From Haliclona indistincta (lineage: Eukaryota; Porifera; Demospongiae; Haplosclerida; Chalinidae), in contig OZ024785.1 in NCBI GenBank assembly GCA_964017065.1, positions 8,307,672 through 8,371,671 of the forward strand: 64,000 nt of DNA, given 5' to 3'. Position 1 is the stretch's first letter; each line of letters starts with the position of its first letter. The notes below the pieces were generated by a model, which saw only the letters and a list, made by a program, of their open reading frames with translations, had not been told where the DNA came from and did not search any database. Positions 57,946-64,000 of this stretch are shown here, in pieces. Both the position numbers and the translations under genes were made by a program.

Positions 57946-58828
57946 TAAAGGCGCTAGGCGCGCTGAAGAAAGATGACGAAACTCGATTTTTACCGTTTCT
58001 AGGTTCGTCACTTTAGTAACAGTGTAGAGCACTCTCCTTGCTACTGTAAGATGGGGCAACGCCAGATAGCAGATCTAAGTGTCCTTGAACGTATAAATTC
58101 ACCACCTGGCGAAATATCAGCGTTTGAACGCATTGTATGTACATGTAGCCGCCATCTTGTTTTTCCGTTCAACCCTACATAGGGAGGCACTACTGTGCCT
58201 TCCTAATAATATTATATCTATGATTATACAGGATGAGATTATGTGTATACCTAGTTGCAGATTGTGTTACTGGTATCTTATACTCATGTCAGTGGCACTG
58301 AGTGCCTTGATAAATCCAGCGAGGTGAACCTTATTACTCATTCAGGAAGTGACTAAGCTTCAACTCAAACCTCTCAGCACTGTACCTAAACCTAGCATTC
58401 GATACAATGTTGCCCATCTTTCCTACAGGAACAGCCCTTGCACAGGCCCGGCACGGCGATTGCACGCAGCGACAGCACACCATGTCGCGTTCAACCAACC
58501 GGCAACACGGTTGTGTCACTGATAGCTATTCTAAGAAGCTCAAGCTTATGTATTACCTGTAGCAATGTTCTTTTCAGAACAGAAAGTAAGCAGCGCGACG
58601 AAATCAGAGCTCATAGAGAATGGCGGTCACGAGTGACTTCTGGCCTCCCTCCTGAGCCTTTGCTACACTAGAATTGCCAAGTACTAGTTTCTAGACAGTC
58701 TAGGGATAGTCTGAGATACTAGCGCTACAGTTTAAACTGAATAATCCATGCTCAAACTGTCCTAAACACAACTGCTGTACTTCATTTCTTCCCGGGCAAA
58801 ACTTGTTTCTGGCTTGTCCCCGTTTCGT
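57946..58828. other. No gene supported
   Basis: 58150-58185 repeats the 3' end of the 23407/26312 block (CCGCCATCTTGTTTTTCCG). A Cys-rich minus frame 58334-58519 (CCRCVQSPCRACARA) might be a zinc-binding scrap, but I recognise no family. Confidence 0.3.
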
Positions 58829-61660
58829 CGACTCCCGATTCGTCGGGGTATCAGAATTCGCTGGACTGGAGCGACTGGAATGGACTACTGGAATGGACCA
58901 CTGGAATGGACCACTGGAGCGGTAGCGGCGTTCACGTTATCATTTTGCGCATGGTCGATAACCACATGCTATGCTATACAGTTAGCTGGAGAAAACAGCG
59001 CTTCTTTCTTGCTCGAGGTGGAGTATGGCACAACAAAGCATTTTTGCTGATCCAATAGTGATCGATGACTGCAGTCAGAGTCCCGTGAAGATACTACAGG
59101 GAGGAAAGTATAGGTAAGGTAGCTATAGCTTGTTTATTTGTTGTCAATTACGAACTGGACACATCCAGGATGCTTGTCACTTTGCTGTGACAAGGAAAGT
59201 GCTGACTCGATTTGTGAAGAAGAAGATTGTATAATCACTGACACTTACTACATGAGTGGTAAGTGCCCATAGTAAGTGTATACAGTCGAACCGCAAGCGT
59301 CCCGAAATACGTAGAAATCCAGAGTTACAATTTCCACTCTAATTAACGCACACCAAGACAAAGTTTGCCGCCTTTAGTTTTCAAACGGTCATATCTTTGC
59401 GCGCGTAAACGATATTGCTTTGAAATTTGCGAGCACCCAAACGTAGTATTTTTCTACATAATTTGATGTTTATCCGACTAAAATCCTTCCAGTAATTCTC
59501 TAGTTTTTGTGCAAAATGTATTAAAAGCTAAAAGGTGGGACACTTTCGTTTTTGCAACCTTGTGGATTCATTCTATAGCACATCAATAAGAGAAGCCACC
59601 TATCTGTTTTATGTTGCAAAATTAGTGCTGTCTTGCCATAACTTACCCAGCCAGAGGTATTTTTATCATAACATGAATATAGCAGTGCTTTAATACTACT
59701 AATACTGTTAGGAAGAATAATAATTATGGCAAGTTCTCAGAGTCAGGCAGCTACAACTGCCTGGGCAAAGGTGACATCACAGTACCACCCTGAAAGATCT
59801 TGTGTTTCTTGATTTCTGTGTGGAAGACAACAAGCAAGGTATGATCACTTCAAAGGCGTCACAGCATTATGTGCAGCAATACATAGGGCAATACAGTACC
59901 AGTAGCATACCTGGCGATAGCTGTCTTTGTAGGAAAAGCGAAACCTTGGTTCACAACATGAAAAAATTCCTACATGGAAAAAGGCGGTGAAAATGAGGAT
60001 GCTGTGTTACAGACACAGAGGCATGGCGCACACAGCTAGTGTGGAGAGCAAGAATAAGGAGACTGTGAACAGGAAGAAGAGATACAGACAGAGATAGTGA
60101 CAGACATGCTTATCAATGATGACATAGACATTTTGCTGGTACACATAAATGCTATTTCTATCGTAAGATCAACTATTTCCTTTGTTGATTTTTTCTGTCC
60201 ATTACTTCCCTGGCTGATTCATTCATGACTACTTTCTATTCCTGATTCTATAGTAACTATTATTGCTGATTAGAATATAATCATAAACATACTTTTTCCT
60301 GTAAACTATATACCCACTGTGGTTAGACCATAATGGCGACGTCAAATAACTATACAAAACAGTGGGACACTTTCGTTTTCCCATCTCTACGTAGACAGGA
60401 ATACCCCTACACTATGGCTAACACTCTAGTGTACACAAAAAGTATCTTATTAGAGGTGTCTGTCTTACCGTCTAGGAGTAAGCCACTCTAAAAGCGGCTA
60501 GTGAACTCGATGAATCGTGAGCACAGCCGAGTTGTGATCGTCATACATCTTCTCTGGAAAATGTAACTGGCCCCAGCTTTAACATAACAAAAGAACCGAC
60601 ATTCAAAAGCTGGAATCCATATTCTGAACAAACAGGTCAGCATACAACCGATATAAAAGCGAAGTTTCCTGCAGAGACTGGCGTTCATGTTTTCTCCTCG
60701 ACTGTGGAGGGTACCGCCCACTTCCGTGGCAAATAAAATCGTGTATTTTTGGACGCTTGCGGTTCGACTGTATAAGCTACAATGATTTTTTTGTTTCAGG
60801 AGATTCAGAGAGGGCATGCCAAGAGTCATGTAATGATTTTAAATTTCAAGGTAGGTATACTTACTGCCTGTTCAGATGCATGAGTAAACTTTGTTTGGTA
60901 TAGGAACTACAATGAAATCGGAATCATTTCTTTCAGATGATAGTGATGAAGATATTAAGCCAGATAAAATTGAGTGGTAAGTTTATGTAGCAACTTGTGT
61001 TTCCGTGTTGGCCTAGTGACCAGGCTCGTTTTAAAGCCTGGTACATACTGCCTTGGAATTCCAAGAATTCGTATACCATTTGGATACTACCATGTCATCG
61101 TAATATGTACAATATTGTTTCACGTGTTCATTCCTTGTTTGTCTATAGGAACTCACTCATAGGAACTCATGGATGTAGGCAAAACACAAAAGTACCCGAA
61201 ACCGTCCAGTCCTCCAAGTGATATTTGTGTTAAACACAAAGAGTGGCGCGAATACTTCCCTATGGGATCAGCTACACCACAGTCAAAATATGGAAACTGT
61301 TTCTACCACTGTAATATTCCTTGCATTATTTCTGCCTGTTCACACGGAACATCTAGTCAATAACATGGGCTTCAATGCATGACTTATCTCGTACTGTGCT
61401 ACTGTGTTCCTGTCTATTATTACACTGATTTTGTTCAATTGATAAAACAACATGTACAACAGGAATACGCATACACAAAGAGCATAATCCACTGTTAGGC
61501 ATTAGATAGAGTGGACTGTGGGCATGCGCAAAAGTAGTAGCAACACGTAAAATGGGTCCAGTAGTCCACTCCAGTGGTCCATTCCAGTAGTCCATTCCAG
61601 TCGCTCCACTCCAGCGAATTCTGATACCCGATTCGTCGACTCTCGATTGGTCGACTAGTC
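58829..61660 (+). mobile_element. 2.8-kb transposon with GGTATCAGAATTCGCTGG ends
   Basis: Inverted ends of about 100 bp contain GGTATCAGAATTCGCTGGA, GGAGCGACTGGAATGG and three 13-bp GGAATGGACCACT units. Outer borders are approximate because of short internal GTCGACT repeats. Interior exons read MAQQSIFADPIVIDDCSQSP (59025), CLSLCCDKESADSICEEEDC (about 59172-59258), GDSERACQESCNDFKFQ (60799-60850), KSESFLSDDSDEDIKPDK (about 60915-60978) and HKEWREYFP...NCFYHC (about 61235-61310), the last faintly like a BED finger. A second transposon sits in one of its introns. Confidence 0.7.
59283..60770. mobile_element. Nested TA-flanked transposon (CAGTCGAACCGCAAGCGTCC)
   Basis: The ends CAGTCGAACCGCAAGCGTCC and its inverse are flanked by TA on each side (59281-59282, 60771-60772), as for Tc1/mariner or pogo elements. 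It is 1.5 kb. Interior frames (ATG 59726, MASSQSQAATTAWAKVTSQY; 59802-59990) are short, and I see no DDE transposase. Confidence 0.8.
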
Positions 61661-61783
61661 AATTATTGGGTTACGCCCACTGTACGGTCGCTATGCGGCG
61701 ATGCACTACAGCGAATTTCAATTACGTTGGAGCATGGCGTGTTCCGTGAAAGCACTGCCTAGCCCTTTGTGTAGATATAGATC

Positions 61784-61900
61784 TGTGGGTCACGGAAACT
61801 GTTCAAGTGACGTCCGTCTGTTCTTTACAATTCGTATGAATTGTAAAGAACAGACGGACTTAAGTTTTTTCTCTCCAAAAACTTAAGTTTTTTGTCCATT
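61784..61900. repeat. Two small adjacent palindromes
   Basis: GTCCGTCTGTTCTTTACAAT is mirrored by ATTGTAAAGAACAGACGGAC, followed by AAACTTAAG pairs. Possibly a tiny MITE. Confidence 0.6.
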
Positions 61901-61920
61901 CACAACGCTCTAGACGATCG

Positions 61921-62077
61921 TTAGCAAGGGCAGAAGGCCCGCTTTAGGACGACCTTCTCGACTATCCTTAGGCTTACCAAGGGCCGAAGGCCCGCTTTAG
62001 GACACCCTTGCGACGATCCTTAGGCTTACCAAGGGCCGAAGGCCCGGTTTAGGACACCCTCCCGACTTTGCACAGTT
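61921..62077. repeat. 53-bp tandem repeat, three copies
   Basis: The unit contains AAGGGCCGAAGGCCCGCTTT then AGGACACCCTTGCGACGATC. Each unit has a small GGGCCGAAGGCCC hairpin. There are no spacers of unique sequence, so it is not a CRISPR array. Confidence 0.9.
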
Positions 62078-62347
62078 AGGAGAAGGTTTTTAGGGTTTAG
62101 GATTTAGTTTAAACATAATGCTGTTCGAACTCATTCGTAGCGCTGCGCCGGGCACGCGCGCAGGTAATAACGCGAAGGTTCCGGTTAGGTACAGGAGGAA
62201 TGCCGCATACTTAATATTCATGATACAGTTAACCACACCCACCTTTGAACAAATATTGGTTATCTTTCCCGCGCGACCCGCGAAATCTGATCTCTGGTAG
62301 CTCGCAGCTGTACAGTCTACTAGCGCTAGCTAGATCTAAGACCACAA

Positions 62348-62405
62348 TGTCTGGGAAAGAAGATCAGCACGAGCCCTTAGCCAACAATGAATCAGACGCT
62401 GCCGG
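62348..62405 (+). CDS. Possible first exon of an unidentified gene
   Basis: ATG at 62348 reads MSGKEDQHEPLANNESDAA up to a GTAAGA donor. I cannot follow it reliably into later exons, though Lys/Arg-rich open sequence lies at 62490-62630. Low confidence. Confidence 0.25.
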
Positions 62406-62805
62406 TAAGACCGATTGATCAGCTGCTGCCATTATAAATTATAATAATAATCTAAATAGGAATAAAACTGCTGGGTAGATGCACTGGTTGCCTGAAAAGA
62501 AAGAGGAGTAGGAGTAGAAAGGAAAGAGGAGTGAAAATGAAAAGAAGGAGGAGTAGAAAGAGGAGTGAAAATGTCTCACAAGGGAGAGAAGGCAACATCT
62601 TGTCAAGATTGCTTTGAGAGAGGTGTCTCCGTGAGTACTTGCCGCCTATAACTCATGCATGGTCATTGTGGTTGGGGAGTACCTACTAGTTATGAAGCAA
62701 TTGGCAATGGGCTAGAGCTTGATCTTCCCCAGTGTGTCAGTAGTGATCTCCAGAGTGTTACTGTTTCTCACTCTGAAAACTGTTTGACAGGGTATTTTGA
62801 TTACT

Positions 62806-63289
62806 TAGTCTCGTCCCCAGACCACACCCCTTCCGCTATGCTTGGGAGAGGGCCTGGTTAAATGAAGGCAAATTCCTGGTTCCGTGATGTTTCATTCTCA
62901 GAATTGTGAAATACCTATCAGATTGCAGTATTTCCCAAAATTCACATGACCTGCATGCGACATTGATCATGGCTTACCCAAGGAATGCTATCATGGAATC
63001 GATATCGAAGAGCGCTGCAATTTCGTAGCAGGTTTGTTTCTCTTCCTACAGGCGCTGAGAAGTCTCTTTGTTACCTAGTCCTACCAAGTATCTTCAACTT
63101 GCTTCATAACAGTAAATCTAGCATAGTTATAGTTGTGTGTCCTTTGAAGCTTGATGGAAGACCAGGTAGCTAATTGTTGAGCACATGATTTCGCGCGTGA
63201 CAATTACGTCATTGAACCAGGAATTTGCCTTCATTTAACCAGACCCTCCCAAGCATAGCAGAAGGGAGAGTGGTCTGGGGATGAGACTA
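62806..63289. mobile_element. Element D: TAGTCTCGTCCCC element carrying a RecQ-like fragment
   Basis: The ends are TAGTCTCGTCCCCAGACCAC and the inverse of TAGTCTCATCCCCAGACCAC. The flanks TTGATTACT (62797-62805) and GTGATTACT (63290-63298) match at 8 of 9 positions. The subterminal stem is CCAGACC...GGCCTGG, with the outer CATTTAACCAG repeated at both ends. It is 484 bp. Confidence 0.9.
62969..63165 (+). pseudogene. RecQ-like helicase fragment inside element D
   Basis: Reads LPTGAEKSLCYLVLPSIFNL then SKSSIVIVVCPLK. Walker A is altered from TGxGKS to TGAEKS, so this copy would not bind nucleotide normally. It is nearly the same as the scrap at 28140-28350. Confidence 0.75.
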
Positions 63290-63298
63290 GTGATTACT

Positions 63299-64000
63299 AT
63301 GATGGACAACATCTATCGTACTACCAAATATGGCTTCTCTTGCTTCTTTGACACTATGAAAACATCTATTAGGAGTGGAAGGGTTGTAGCTATACTTGTC
63401 TCAGAGGTTCTACGGATTGTAAAAGAGTGGAATAGCAATTGGTCTCCATAGTTCTTTATGACAGATAAAAGTAGTGTCGAGCTAGGTGCTATTGGGAGTC
63501 TATTTCCGTCCTGTTTCTGATTGCTCTGCGACTTTCAGAGAGCACAAGCATGGGAACGTTGGGTGGGTGCTAATGAAGTTTAACATTCTGATAAGGAGTC
63601 TGTTCTGAGATACTTACAAGACTTTGCATATGCAATTACAGGTACATTGTACCACTCTGTTTTACATGTCTATGCATTATAATTATTACTATGTATCACA
63701 ATAATAATAATTATTATTGTGTTCATTCTAGTTGGATGAGAAATGGTGAGGCAATGAGAGTCAACCCTGGTATGTTGGAAACAAAAGGCTTCAAGTGTAC
63801 ATGAATTCTGAATGGATGTCATGTCATCAAGTAAGAATGTTATGTAAATTGCATAGGCACATCGTCATGTAGCTACTATGGTTTGTATCAAAAAAGTATC
63901 CATTATTATGCTTGGTTTCTAGCAGTTAATAAACGTTGAATGTATAACTGCATATTTTACACGTGCAGCACTATAAAGTCTCGGTCAAAGTTATTAATTT
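63299..64000. other. No gene supported
   Basis: Short open stretches such as NIYRTTKYGFSCFFDTMKTS (63305-63365) are present but end quickly. AT-rich towards the window end. Confidence 0.35.

Noticed and set aside
61921..62077. CRISPR-like array with palindromic repeats
   Set aside because: Three abutting 53-bp units with small hairpins, no spacers. A plain tandem repeat.

Overview
The window is animal nuclear DNA. Genes are split by many short GT-AG introns, intergenic space is packed with inverted-repeat transposons, and the recognisable host genes are metazoan: a centrosomal CEP97, a receptor tyrosine kinase, ALDH8A1, and tandem class C (GABA-B-like) receptors. The gene set, compact genes and odd FN3-type kinase receptor suggest an early-branching animal, most likely a demosponge. 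That placement is inference; no species can be named from sequence alone.

Layout. 1-880: microsatellite and featureless DNA. 883-6477 (-): CEP97 orthologue, reconstructed exon by exon. 6634-15666 (-): receptor tyrosine kinase with signal peptide, Cys-rich segment, FN3-like ectodomain, one membrane helix and an intact kinase; three fold-back elements sit in its introns. 15868-19150: two transposons whose inner ends share CCGGACC repeats, one a decayed MULE-like element, the other carrying an OTU-like scrap. 19615-25730: an apparently intact two-gene transposon (SWIM-YqaJ nuclease-PHD protein facing a THAP-DDE transposase). 26300-32575: MITEs, a helicase scrap and a retroelement scrap. 32697-35602 (+): ALDH8A1. 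36337-39442 (+): full GABA-B-like receptor. 41656-44363 (-): a small secreted protein and a POT-like transporter. 44895-46258: broken receptor copy. 47975-49961 (+): receptor ectodomain lacking the seven-helix part. 49950-64000: almost entirely nested transposons.

Most notable signal: a transposon group with ends TAGYCT..., 8-9 bp target-site duplications and, in the CTCGTCCCC subgroup, a hairpin just inside each end. Four such elements lie at 2520-3086, 46971-47567, 55837-57808 and 62806-63289. Three of the four carry the N-terminal part of a RecQ-like helicase (Q motif and/or Walker A), each copy diverged differently. A fifth helicase scrap lies at 28140-28350. This looks like transduplication of a helicase exon or debris of a helicase-encoding transposon. 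Related termini (TAGTCTGGCAG, TAGTCTAGCAG) occur at 57184-57763 and 52026-52385.

Two further themes: the receptor array shows a chain of tandem duplications with loss of pieces, leaving a candidate soluble receptor; and a roughly 50-bp CACGTG + TTGGCGCG block is shared by the regions upstream of CEP97 and ALDH8A1.
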